Part shown: positions 7,295-15,345 of the stretch, one piece after another | Position numbering within the stretch: the first letter of the stretch is position 1 | Layout: each line of letters begins with the position of its first letter | NCBI GenBank assembly: GCA_002483445.1 | Contig: DLHY01000030.1 | Span: 224,314 to 242,945 of the forward strand | DNA length: 18,632 nt | Reading direction: 5' to 3' | From: Blastocatellia bacterium UBA7656 | Lineage (GTDB): Bacteria > Acidobacteriota > Blastocatellia > UBA7656 | Program-made: the position numbers and the translations under genes | Notes under the pieces: model-generated | Databases searched by the model: none | Seen by the model: the letters and a program-made list of their open reading frames with translations, nothing else | What the model was told of the DNA's origin: nothing

Positions 7295-10200
7295 ATGCAA
7301 AACAAGCGCGGATCAATCCGCATACTACTCGTCCTCCTGCTGTGCCTGATCGGCTACGGAGCAGGCAGCGTCTTCACTCAGACGAAGGGTCAGAATAAAC
7401 CGGTCTATGAAGAAAAATTCTGGGACAAGCTGAGATGGCGCAACATCGGCCCTGATCGCGGCGGGCGCTCGCTCGCGTCCACCGGCAGTCCGGGCCGTGT
7501 CAACGAATACTATTTCGGAGCGACCGGCGGCGGATTGTGGAAAACCGCAGATGGCGGTCTTACGTGGTTTCCTGTGACCGACGGACAGATCACCAGTTCA
7601 TCGGTCGGGGCGGTCGCGGTCGCGGAGACAAATCCCGACGTGGTCTACATCGGCATGGGCGAAGTGCAGCTTCGCGGCAGCATCACGCAGGGCGACGGAG
7701 TTTATAAATCCACAGACGGTGGAAAAACATGGCGTCATCTCGGATTGAAAGATACGCAGACGATCTCCCGCATTCGCGTTCATCCGACTAACCCGGACAT
7801 CGTCTACGTCGCCGCGCTCGGACATCCTTATGGCGAGAACGAAGAGCGCGGTCTCTTTCGCTCGACCAACGGCGGGAATACGTGGGAGAAGGTACTCTAT
7901 GTGAGCGACAAAGCGGGCGCGGCTGACCTGATAATCGACCGCACCAATCCAAAGGTGTTGTACGCCTCGACGTGGCAGGTCTATCGCAAAGCGTGGAAGA
8001 TGTGGGGCGGCGGGCCGGACTCAAAACTTTTCAAGTCTCTCGACGGTGGAAACACATGGATCGATCTGACGAAGAATCCCGGTATGCCTGAAGCGCCCAT
8101 CGGAAAGATCGGCGTGACCGTCTCGCCCGCAGACCCGAATCGGGTGTGGGCAATAGTCGAGGCCAACGAGGGCGGCGTGTTTCGCTCTGACGACGGCGGG
8201 TCGACCTGGAAGCGCACCAACAGCGAGCGCAAGCTGCGCCAGCGCGCGTTTTACTACTCGCGCGTTTATGCTGACCCTCATGATCGAGAGATCGTTTATT
8301 GCCTCAACACCGGATTCTACAAATCCATCGATGGCGGAGTGAAGTTCGACATTACCATTCGAGTGCCGCACGGCGACAACCACGACCTCTGGATCGACCC
8401 TAACAATCCTCTTCGAATGATCAATGCGAACGATGGAGGCGCTAACGTCAGCATCAATGGCGGCCAGACCTGGACGGAGCAGGACTATCCGACCACGCAA
8501 CTCTATCACGTCATAGCGACGAGCGATGTGCCTTATCATGTGGCAGGCGCGCAGCAGGACAACAGCACGGTGGCGGTGCCGAGCGACGGCTGGGGCAATA
8601 TGCAGGCTCGCGGCCCCAATCACGGCTGGTACTACTCGGTCGGCGGAGGCGAGAGCGGGTACATAGCGCAGCATCCGACCAATCCGAATATTTTCTACGC
8701 GGGCAGTCAGGGCGCGCTCATTACGCGATACGACCGGAGCAACGGGCAGATTCGTGATATTCAGGTGTATCCGCGTTTCTTCTCCGGCGAGCCTGCAAGC
8801 GCGCTCCCCGAAAGATGGCAGTGGACTTTCCCCATAATGTTTTCGCCCGTCGATCCCAGGATCATGTACACCTGTTCGCAGCACGTCTGGAAGACCACCA
8901 ACGACGGGCAGAGTTGGGAGCGAATCAGTCCCGATCTCACATATCACGACCCCGAAACTCTCGGACTATCCGGCGGTCTGATCACGATGGACATGAACGG
9001 CCCGGAAATCTACGCCACAGTCTTCGCTCTGGCTCCCTCTCATCATGATGTCAACACCATCTGGGCCGGATCGGATGACGGAAAGATTCACATCACGCGC
9101 GACGGCGGCAAAAACTGGCAGGACATCACGCCCAGAGACATGCCGAAATTCTCCCGCGTCTCCATCATCGATGAGTCGCGGCATAATCCCGGCACCGCTT
9201 ACGTGGCGGCGAACCGCTATCAGGTCGATGACCGCGCGCCTTATGTCTGGCGCACGCGCGACTACGGCAAAACGTGGGCGAAGATCAAGAGCGGCATCAA
9301 AGACGGACATTTCGCGCAAGCGGTGCGCGAAGACACTGTGCGCCCCGGCCTTCTGTTTCTGGGTACTGAACACGGCGCGTATGTTTCCTTCAACGATGGC
9401 GACCTATGGCAGTCGCTGCAACTCAACCTGCCGGACACTCCCATCCGCGATCTGGTCGTCAAGGATAATGATGTGGTCTTGGGGACGCACGGGCGCGGCT
9501 TCTGGATACTGGACGACATAGGCCCGCTGCGCCAACTGACGCCTGAACTGGCTAAGAAGGAAGTGATTTTCTTCAAGCCGAGCGATCCCATACGCGGCGT
9601 GTATGATGCGGTCATTCAGTATTACCTTGCGAAGAAAGTCGAGTCGGTGAAGGTTCAAATCCTCAATGCTCAGGGCAAGCTCATCAGGACATTTGAGGGA
9701 GCGGAAACGAAAGCTGAGGCGGATTCAGGCTCCTTCCGGCGAGGCGGTTCTGCCAAACCGACGACAGCAGCGGGGCTGAATCAGTTCACCTGGGATATGC
9801 GTTATCCCGGCGCGACCGTCTTCGACGGCATGATAATCTGGAGCGCCCGACCGGAGAGCGGCCCCTTGGCTCCGCCCGGTCGCTACGAGGTGCGTCTGAC
9901 TGCGGGCAATCATACCGAAACTCATCCTTTCACCATTAGAATGAATCCGAACCTGAAAGGCGTCACGGAAGCAGACCTGCAAGCGCAGTTCGATCTGGCA
10001 ATGAAGATTCGGGACAAGACGAGCATGGCAAACGAGGCGGTCATCACCATTCGCGACATTCGCAAACAGATCGAGGCGCGCTTGAAGGAAGCTGAGGATT
10101 CCGAGTTCGTAACGGCGGCGCAGCAGATTCTGGAAAAGATGAAAGTGATCGAAGAAGATTTGTATCAGGTGCGCAATCGCAGCAATCAGGATCCGCTGAA

Positions 10201-10429
10201 CTTCCCGATCAAATTGAACAACCGGCTGGCCTCCCTGCAAAGGAGCGTGGAGACCGGAGACGCGCGCCCGACCGATGGGGCGTATAAGGTGTTAGAAGAA
10301 TTGTCGGCGGAACTGGCCGTACATCTGAAAAAACTGTACGACCTGACGATGTCAGACATCACGCGCATCAATAATCTGCTGGCGCAGAGAAATCTCAAAC
10401 CGATTGTGTATGAGGGATCGAAAAAATAA
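7295..10429 (+). CDS. Exported BNR/Asp-box (sortilin/VPS10-like) beta-propeller protein
   Basis: About 1044 residues from the preferred ATG. The N-terminus (MQNKRGSIR, then a Leu-rich core) is a signal peptide or anchor. Around ten Asp-box/BNR motifs of the form SxDGGxTW run from about residue 80 to 700, for example KTADGGLTW, KSTDGGKTW, RSTNGGNTW, KSLDGGNTW, RSDDGGSTW and ITRDGGKNW. They imply one or two large propellers of the type often called 'glycosyl hydrolase' or VPS10. The C-terminal 300 residues hold an Ig-like segment (LNQFTWDMRYPGA, then PGRYEVRL) and a helical, probably coiled-coil end (about 900-1040). No catalytic residues of sialidases or known glycosidases can be assigned, so the hydrolase label is not supported. 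Binding or scaffolding of polymers at the cell surface is an equal possibility. It probably shares a transcript with the M20 gene. Confidence 0.88.
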   Translation: MQNKRGSIRILLVLLLCLIGYGAGSVFTQTKGQNKPVYEEKFWDKLRWRNIGPDRGGRSLASTGSPGRVNEYYFGATGGGLWKTADGGLTWFPVTDGQITSSSVGAVAVAETNPDVVYIGMGEVQLRGSITQGDGVYKSTDGGKTWRHLGLKDTQTISRIRVHPTNPDIVYVAALGHPYGENEERGLFRSTNGGNTWEKVLYVSDKAGAADLIIDRTNPKVLYASTWQVYRKAWKMWGGGPDSKLFKSLDGGNTWIDLTKNPGMPEAPIGKIGVTVSPADPNRVWAIVEANEGGVFRSDDGGSTWKRTNSERKLRQRAFYYSRVYADPHDREIVYCLNTGFYKSIDGGVKFDITIRVPHGDNHDLWIDPNNPLRMINANDGGANVSINGGQTWTEQDYPTTQLYHVIATSDVPYHVAGAQQDNSTVAVPSDGWGNMQARGPNHGWYYSVGGGESGYIAQHPTNPNIFYAGSQGALITRYDRSNGQIRDIQVYPRFFSGEPASALPERWQWTFPIMFSPVDPRIMYTCSQHVWKTTNDGQSWERISPDLTYHDPETLGLSGGLITMDMNGPEIYATVFALAPSHHDVNTIWAGSDDGKIHITRDGGKNWQDITPRDMPKFSRVSIIDESRHNPGTAYVAANRYQVDDRAPYVWRTRDYGKTWAKIKSGIKDGHFAQAVREDTVRPGLLFLGTEHGAYVSFNDGDLWQSLQLNLPDTPIRDLVVKDNDVVLGTHGRGFWILDDIGPLRQLTPELAKKEVIFFKPSDPIRGVYDAVIQYYLAKKVESVKVQILNAQGKLIRTFEGAETKAEADSGSFRRGGSAKPTTAAGLNQFTWDMRYPGATVFDGMIIWSARPESGPLAPPGRYEVRLTAGNHTETHPFTIRMNPNLKGVTEADLQAQFDLAMKIRDKTSMANEAVITIRDIRKQIEARLKEAEDSEFVTAAQQILEKMKVIEEDLYQVRNRSNQDPLNFPIKLNNRLASLQRSVETGDARPTDGAYKVLEELSAELAVHLKKLYDLTMSDITRINNLLAQRNLKPIVYEGSKK

Positions 10430-10443
10430 TGAGAGGCCACAGG

Positions 10444-10737
10444 ATGAAACGATAAGTTCTCTCACAGCGATGATGATTCCGATTATGCTGGCAATCGGGC
10501 GCGCGATTTCCTGTCAACGCGATCAGCGAGGGCAGCGCGGCGTCGGATGAATCCATAATCGATGCGGCTACAGGAAAGCCTCTCAAAGCGGATCAGATCA
10601 GTGTAAATCTCCCTGATCCGCGTCATCCGCGGGCTATTCTTCTCACCCAGGCGGAAAATCAAATGGCCCTACTCCTGCCGACAACACAAAACCAGGACAC
10701 TACCGAACGGTTAGAGCCTGCGCCGATTTTGGTATAA
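10444..10737 (+). pseudogene. Broken gene for a small exported protein, two compensating frameshifts
   Basis: A frame beginning ATG AAA CGA at 10444 meets TAA at 10453, then two TGA codons at 10471-10476. From 10477 it stays open to a TAA at 10735-10737. Adding one A to the AAA at 10447-10449, and removing one G from the GGG near 10497, joins everything into about 97 codons. The product then starts with an ideal Sec signal, MKTISSLTAMMIPIMLAIG, and continues ARFPVNAISEGS, IIDAATGKPLK, LPDPRHPRAILL and so on to PAPILV. A GAGG sequence 7 bases before the ATG could be its ribosome site. It follows the BNR gene by 14 bases. No family was recognised. The lesions may be real decay, or homopolymer errors in the sequence, in which case this is an intact gene. 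Confidence 0.55.
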
Positions 10738-10738
10738 A
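10730..10738 (+). promoter_or_regulatory. Candidate extended -10 promoter for the mannosylglycerate cluster
   Basis: TGGTATAAA matches the extended -10 pattern TGnTATAAT at eight of nine positions. There is no good -35, as is common for extended -10 promoters. It lies about 110 bases before the GH38 gene and overlaps the stop codon of the broken gene. Confidence 0.4.
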
Positions 10739-10847
10739 ATCCTACTCTGACTTCTGCTGATGAAATTCAGCTTCATTAATCGTCAAACACTTCGTCGCCG
10801 TCAGCAATTTCAATCTTCTACCGCGGCGTGCAGACCGGAGAGGGAAA

Positions 10848-13800
10848 ATGGAATCAATCAAAAACATGAAGACTCAAGGAAATAAGTCGGGCGAAAGCAA
10901 CAAGAACGGCGCGTTGACTGTGCATCTCATATCGCATAATCACTGGGATCGGGAATGGATATTCACCGCCAGACACACCAATCGCTGGCTCATACGTTTT
11001 TTCGACAACCTGCTTGACACTCTCGCCGCCCAGCCCGCTTATCGTTTCGTTCTGGATGGGCAGACTCTCATTGTCGAGGACTACCTCGCTCAGTTGACCG
11101 AGGAAGAAGCGGCAAAGCGCGAGAAAGAATTGAGCAGATATGTCAGGGAAGGCCGCCTGATGGTCGGTCCGGCATATTTGCAGCCTGACTGGACTCTCGT
11201 GAGCGGCGAGGCGTTAGTCCGCAATCTCATGATAGGCCATAGCATGGCCGAGAGGTTGGGAGGAGTGATGAAAGCCGGATGGATGCTCGACAACTTCGGG
11301 CAGATAGCTCAGGCTCCTCAGATTTACCGGGGATTCGGCATCGACGGGGTCTTCGTCTGGCGCGGGGTGGCGATGGATGATGACGAGTTGAAGTCGGAGT
11401 TTTTGTGGGAATCGCCCGATGGATCGAGCATTCTGGCCGTCTATCTGATCAACAGCTATCGCAATGCGATGGTGCTTTCGCTGACGAAAGAAATAGCCGT
11501 CGAGCGCATACTCTCGGAAGCGAGAGCCTTGCGCCCATTCGCAACTACGCCGAACGTGCTGCTGATGAACGGATACGAACAGGTTCCCTGGCCTGACGAT
11601 GTGCTGCCCATAATCAAGGAGTTCAATAGCTCGACTGATGAAAACATCGTCTGCGCGCAAAGCACCCCACCCGAATACATAGAAGCCGTAAGCCGATTCA
11701 ATCCTCGTATGCCTGTGGTGCGAGGCTATCTCTACAGCGGAAAATATATGCCCGTTCTCAAGGGCGTCTTCTCAAGCCGCAGCCATCTCAAACTGCTCAA
11801 CAACGAATGCCAGCGAGAACTTGAGCGATGGGCCGAGCCGTTTGCCACCGTCGCATGGCTTCTGGGCATGGAATACCCGACAGCCAAGCTCGAAACTGCG
11901 TGGAAGACGCTGCTGCTCAACCATGCTCATGATGATATGTGCGGATGCAGCGTAGACCCGATTGCCCGCGATATGGAATCGCGATTTGAAGAGGTGCTGC
12001 GCATCGCCCGCGACATAGCCGATGAGAGCCTTCGAACCATCGCCAGCGCGATTGATGCCTCGCGATTCGACCGCTTGTTGACGATCATCATCTTCAACCC
12101 GTCGCCCCGCGAGCGCACAGACGTAATAAGCTTTTCGATTGAGTTGCCTGACGGAGCAGACTCGTTTTCGTTCAAAGACAGCAGAGGCCGGACGGCAGCC
12201 ATACAGATAAGAAACAGAGATGATGCTCAAATCGACCTCTATCTTCTCGCCCAGGACATACCCGCACTCGGCTACAAAACTTACTACCTCGTTCCGGGCG
12301 ATGAAATGCCGGAAAATCCCCCGACCGTTGCGGCTTCGGCTGAAGCGAGAACGATTGAGAACGAATTTCTCAAAGTCAGCATAAACCCCGACGGCAGCCT
12401 GCGAGTCGCCGACAAGCAGGCCGATCTCGTTTATGACGACCTGGGTTATTTCGAGGACGGCGGAGACGCAGGCGATACCTATGATTATTCTCATCCTGAG
12501 CGCGACACCATATTCAGCAGCCGTGGAGGGAAAGCTCAGATCACTCTGATCGAGTCAGGCCCGCTTATGGCAAGGTTTCGCGTCGAGATAACGCTTGATC
12601 TTCCCGAACGTCTGGCGGAAGACAGAAAAGCGCGAAGCTCGGTCACCCGCGCCTTTCCCATAATTTCTTATGTCGAGTTGACGGCAGGATCGAAGCGGGT
12701 GGAAGTGAAGACCACGTTGAAAAACGTCGTCAAGGATCATCGCCTGAGAGTCATTTTTCCGACCGGCATCAAGGCGGACCACTGCTTCGCCGAAGAGCCA
12801 TTCGACGTGGCAAGGCTTCCCATAGCCGATGAACCGCCCCCGCAGGAATTGCCCGAACGGTTCCGTGAACTAATGCTGGCAGGCCGCTACACTCAACCGA
12901 TCAACACGCATCCTTTCCAGAACTTCGTCGATTATCGCGACGGGGAAAAGGGAGTGGCGATAATCAGCCGCCGCGTGACCGAGTTCGAGATACTGCCCGA
13001 AGCGGGAGCCATCGCTTTGACTCTGCTCAGGTCGGTCGGCTGGCTGGCCCGCTACGATCTTCTGACGCGGGTGGGCGATGTCGGCCCGCACATATTCACC
13101 CCCGAAGCTCAATGCCTCGGCGAGCATGTATTCCATTACGCGATCTTTCCTCACAACGGAGACCGATCCGAAGAGCAGGCCCACGTGCAGGCTTTTTCTC
13201 ACAACCTGCGGCTGAGAGCCGTGCTGAAAACCGATCCCGGCACTCTTCATGACGAGATGTCGTTTTTCTCACTGTCGAGCGAAGACCCGGTGAATGTGTT
13301 CAGATTGAGCGCCCTCAAACGGTCGGAAGACGGAGAGGGAGTTATCGCAAGATTTTTCAACACCACTGAACGACAGGTCAGAGGACGATTGTCATCTCAC
13401 TGGCCGCCCGCCCGCGCTTTCAGAACCAATCTCAACGAAGAAGCGCAGGAAGAGATGAACGTGGTCGAAGAGTCAGTCGAATTCGAAGCTCGGCGCAAGG
13501 AAATCGTCACGATCAAATTGAAGGTCACTCCGCGAATACAACTCGACGCGCAGCATTCCGATATCAACCGCATCCTGCCGCCTCTGCCGCCGGGAGAGAA
13601 AAAGCCAGTCGGCAAACTTCCGCCCGTGTTGACGAGGGATGAAGTTCAGGCCGAAAGAGACCGCGCGGCTAAACTCGAAGCCGAACTCCTCCAGGCCAAA
13701 GCCGCCGTCTTCACAGTGGAAGATGAAATCGAGAGAACCGCCTCGAAGGATATAGGCAAGATGGTCGCGTTGCAGAAAGCGAGAACCAGAGTAGCCTCTC

Positions 13801-13988
13801 TGACCCGACAGATGAACGAAAGCCGCATTTCGGCTCTGCTCAATCGCCAGCTTTACATCACCAACAAGATGGAGAACGAGCTTGAGGAAATAGGCGAAGC
13901 CATGAGTTGGTCGAGGACGAGGAAGCGGGCCGGAGAATATCTGGTTCATTACTACGAGGCGCTGCTTCGAAAGCAGAACCGGGAATAG
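10848..13988 (+). CDS. GH38 alpha-mannosidase with C-terminal coiled coil
   Basis: 1046 residues, with GAGAGGG just before the ATG and no signal peptide, so cytoplasmic. The GH38 catalytic domain (about 20-400) shows the zinc motif SHNHWDREW with H32 and D34, the nucleophile and zinc-ligand region GWMLDNFGQ with D148, and the third zinc site AHDDMCGCS with H361. The central and C-terminal GH38 beta-domains follow to about residue 900. Family members hydrolyse alpha-mannosides with retention. Bacterial relatives include E. coli MngB, which cleaves 6-phosphomannosyl-glycerate. Residues 925-1040 add a strongly charged helical coiled coil (RDEVQAERDRAAKLEAELL and onward) absent from short GH38 enzymes. 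The gene is 154 bases upstream of mpgS in the same direction. That suggests mannosylglycerate or a derivative as substrate, but this is inference. N-glycan-type or other mannosides remain possible. Confidence 0.9.
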   Translation: MESIKNMKTQGNKSGESNKNGALTVHLISHNHWDREWIFTARHTNRWLIRFFDNLLDTLAAQPAYRFVLDGQTLIVEDYLAQLTEEEAAKREKELSRYVREGRLMVGPAYLQPDWTLVSGEALVRNLMIGHSMAERLGGVMKAGWMLDNFGQIAQAPQIYRGFGIDGVFVWRGVAMDDDELKSEFLWESPDGSSILAVYLINSYRNAMVLSLTKEIAVERILSEARALRPFATTPNVLLMNGYEQVPWPDDVLPIIKEFNSSTDENIVCAQSTPPEYIEAVSRFNPRMPVVRGYLYSGKYMPVLKGVFSSRSHLKLLNNECQRELERWAEPFATVAWLLGMEYPTAKLETAWKTLLLNHAHDDMCGCSVDPIARDMESRFEEVLRIARDIADESLRTIASAIDASRFDRLLTIIIFNPSPRERTDVISFSIELPDGADSFSFKDSRGRTAAIQIRNRDDAQIDLYLLAQDIPALGYKTYYLVPGDEMPENPPTVAASAEARTIENEFLKVSINPDGSLRVADKQADLVYDDLGYFEDGGDAGDTYDYSHPERDTIFSSRGGKAQITLIESGPLMARFRVEITLDLPERLAEDRKARSSVTRAFPIISYVELTAGSKRVEVKTTLKNVVKDHRLRVIFPTGIKADHCFAEEPFDVARLPIADEPPPQELPERFRELMLAGRYTQPINTHPFQNFVDYRDGEKGVAIISRRVTEFEILPEAGAIALTLLRSVGWLARYDLLTRVGDVGPHIFTPEAQCLGEHVFHYAIFPHNGDRSEEQAHVQAFSHNLRLRAVLKTDPGTLHDEMSFFSLSSEDPVNVFRLSALKRSEDGEGVIARFFNTTERQVRGRLSSHWPPARAFRTNLNEEAQEEMNVVEESVEFEARRKEIVTIKLKVTPRIQLDAQHSDINRILPPLPPGEKKPVGKLPPVLTRDEVQAERDRAAKLEAELLQAKAAVFTVEDEIERTASKDIGKMVALQKARTRVASLTRQMNESRISALLNRQLYITNKMENELEEIGEAMSWSRTRKRAGEYLVHYYEALLRKQNRE

Positions 13989-14133
13989 GCTGGCGTACAA
14001 TCGCCGCGATTTATTATGAAACTGTTGTGAAAGCGAATGAAGCAAATCACAGCGTCGCTTCGATGACGGTTTCCTGATAAAGTCATTGTGTTCATCAACG
14101 CACATCGGCATAAATCTTCAACGAAATTTTCAC

Positions 14134-14138
14134 AGGAG
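14134..14138 (+). promoter_or_regulatory. Ribosome binding site choosing the mpgS start
   Basis: AGGAG stands 4 bases before the ATG at 14143. A longer reading from 14086 would add 19 residues with no ribosome site and no family likeness. Confidence 0.7.
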
Positions 14139-14142
14139 CGAT

Positions 14143-15345
14143 ATGAGAATAGAGTTGCCTCGCGAGGCACAGCGGTTTGGAGCGAATCTCTTCTACGGAG
14201 TTCAGAAAGTTTATGAACTCGACTCCGGCCCTGTCGCCGACTCGCTGACCTACGAGCCATATTTCGTCATTCGGCAAGTCCCCTACGAAACGCTCAACGA
14301 GATCGAAAAGCAGATGGCCATCGTCGTTCCGATGATGAACGAAAGGCTGAGACTGTTGGAAGGAATACTGTTTGCAATCCCTCACTCCTGCCTGACCATC
14401 GTGGTCTCGAACAGTCCGGGCGAGCCTGTCGACCGCTACAACATGGAAAAAAACGCGCTTGAAAATTTTCGCATGTTCACCAAAAAAGATATCCTCGTCG
14501 CGCATCAGAAAGACCCGGCGATTGCCAAAGCTTTCGCCGACGCGGGTTATACAGCGATACTCGGCGAGGACGGGCGGATCAAGGACGGCAAGGCTGAAGG
14601 CATGATAATAGGAACGATGCTAGCGTGGCTGGCGGGAAAAAAATATATCGGGTTCATCGATGCGGACAATTATATACCGGGAGCCGTATTCGAATACGTC
14701 CGCGCTTATGCCACGAGCTTCTCCCTGAGCCAGTCTTCCTACTCGATGGTGCGAATGCTCTGGCACAGCAAGCCCAAAATTGTCGAATCGAATCTCTACT
14801 TCGCCAAATACGGGCGGGCTTCGGTGATAACGAACGATTTTCTCAACAGGCTCATAAGCTATCACACCGGATTCGAGACCGAAGTCATCAAGACGGGCAA
14901 TGCCGGAGAACATGCCATGAGTACGAGCCTCGCGCTGCTGCTCGATTATGCGGCAGGCTATGCGATAGAGCCTTATCATATCATCAACCTGATAGAGAAA
15001 TTCGGCGGGCTTTCAGAATCTGTACACCCCGAAGTGATGAAGCAGGGAGTCAATGTCTATCAGATAGAATCGCGTAATCCGCATCTGCACGCTTCGAAGG
15101 GGGAAAAACATGTCCAGAGCATGATCTCTTCATCGCTTCAGGCTCTTTATCACTCCAGCGCAGCTTCTCAAACTCTCAAGCAGGAAATCCTCGCTGAAAT
15201 GCGCCGCCGTCGACTCATTGGCCGCGACGAAGAACCTGCGCAGGTTACGCGCTACCCGGCGCTCGGCAGCATCGACCGCGATAAATTCATCAAGGCTTTG
15301 GACGGTCAGCCCTTCGCAGCGATGCTGGAAAAATCCTCGCTGTGA
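14143..15345 (+). CDS. mpgS: Mannosyl-3-phosphoglycerate synthase (GT55)
   Basis: 400 residues, close to the roughly 390-430 of characterised enzymes. It transfers mannose from GDP-mannose to 3-phosphoglycerate, the first step of the two-step mannosylglycerate pathway, in the cytoplasm. The sequence follows the archaeal and Thermus enzymes closely as I recall them: AIVVPMMNERLRLLEG near the N-terminus, VVSNSPGEP, HQKDPAIAKAF, GKAEGMIIG, the GT-A DxD motif in GFIDADNYIPGAV (D173, D175), GNAGEHAM (252-259) with the conserved His, IEPYHIINLIEKFGG, and IESRNPHLHASKG. The start at 14143 has its own ribosome site. The stop TGA overlaps the GTG of mpgP, so the two are translationally coupled. The only close alternative, glucosyl-3-phosphoglycerate synthase, belongs to GT81 and looks different. 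Confidence 0.95.
   Translation: MRIELPREAQRFGANLFYGVQKVYELDSGPVADSLTYEPYFVIRQVPYETLNEIEKQMAIVVPMMNERLRLLEGILFAIPHSCLTIVVSNSPGEPVDRYNMEKNALENFRMFTKKDILVAHQKDPAIAKAFADAGYTAILGEDGRIKDGKAEGMIIGTMLAWLAGKKYIGFIDADNYIPGAVFEYVRAYATSFSLSQSSYSMVRMLWHSKPKIVESNLYFAKYGRASVITNDFLNRLISYHTGFETEVIKTGNAGEHAMSTSLALLLDYAAGYAIEPYHIINLIEKFGGLSESVHPEVMKQGVNVYQIESRNPHLHASKGEKHVQSMISSSLQALYHSSAASQTLKQEILAEMRRRRLIGRDEEPAQVTRYPALGSIDRDKFIKALDGQPFAAMLEKSSL

Larger units (their letters stand above)
10430..10847. other. 418-base region without an intact gene
   Basis: It holds the broken small gene at 10444-10737, a likely extended -10 promoter at 10730-10738, and a short trace of the GTCAGAA repeat in the opposite orientation (10746-10756). 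A 6-bp TGAGAG/CTCTCA pair near 10431-10465 after the BNR stop is too weak to call a terminator. The last 90 bases show nothing beyond the GH38 leader. Confidence 0.7.

Noticed and set aside
8021..8947. 308-codon minus-strand open frame inside the BNR gene
   Set aside because: Same reason: it lies wholly within a well-supported gene and has composition typical of antisense shadows.
7295..10429. Naming the BNR protein a sialidase or glycoside hydrolase
   Set aside because: Asp boxes are structural only. The arginine triad and other catalytic residues of sialidases could not be identified.
10431..10465. Terminator after the BNR gene
   Set aside because: The stem is only 6 bp with a loop of about 23 bases and no T run.
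13991..14005. Hairpin terminator (GGCG/CGCC) between GH38 and mpgS
   Set aside because: A 4-bp stem without a T run is not enough. Read-through into mpgS is more likely.
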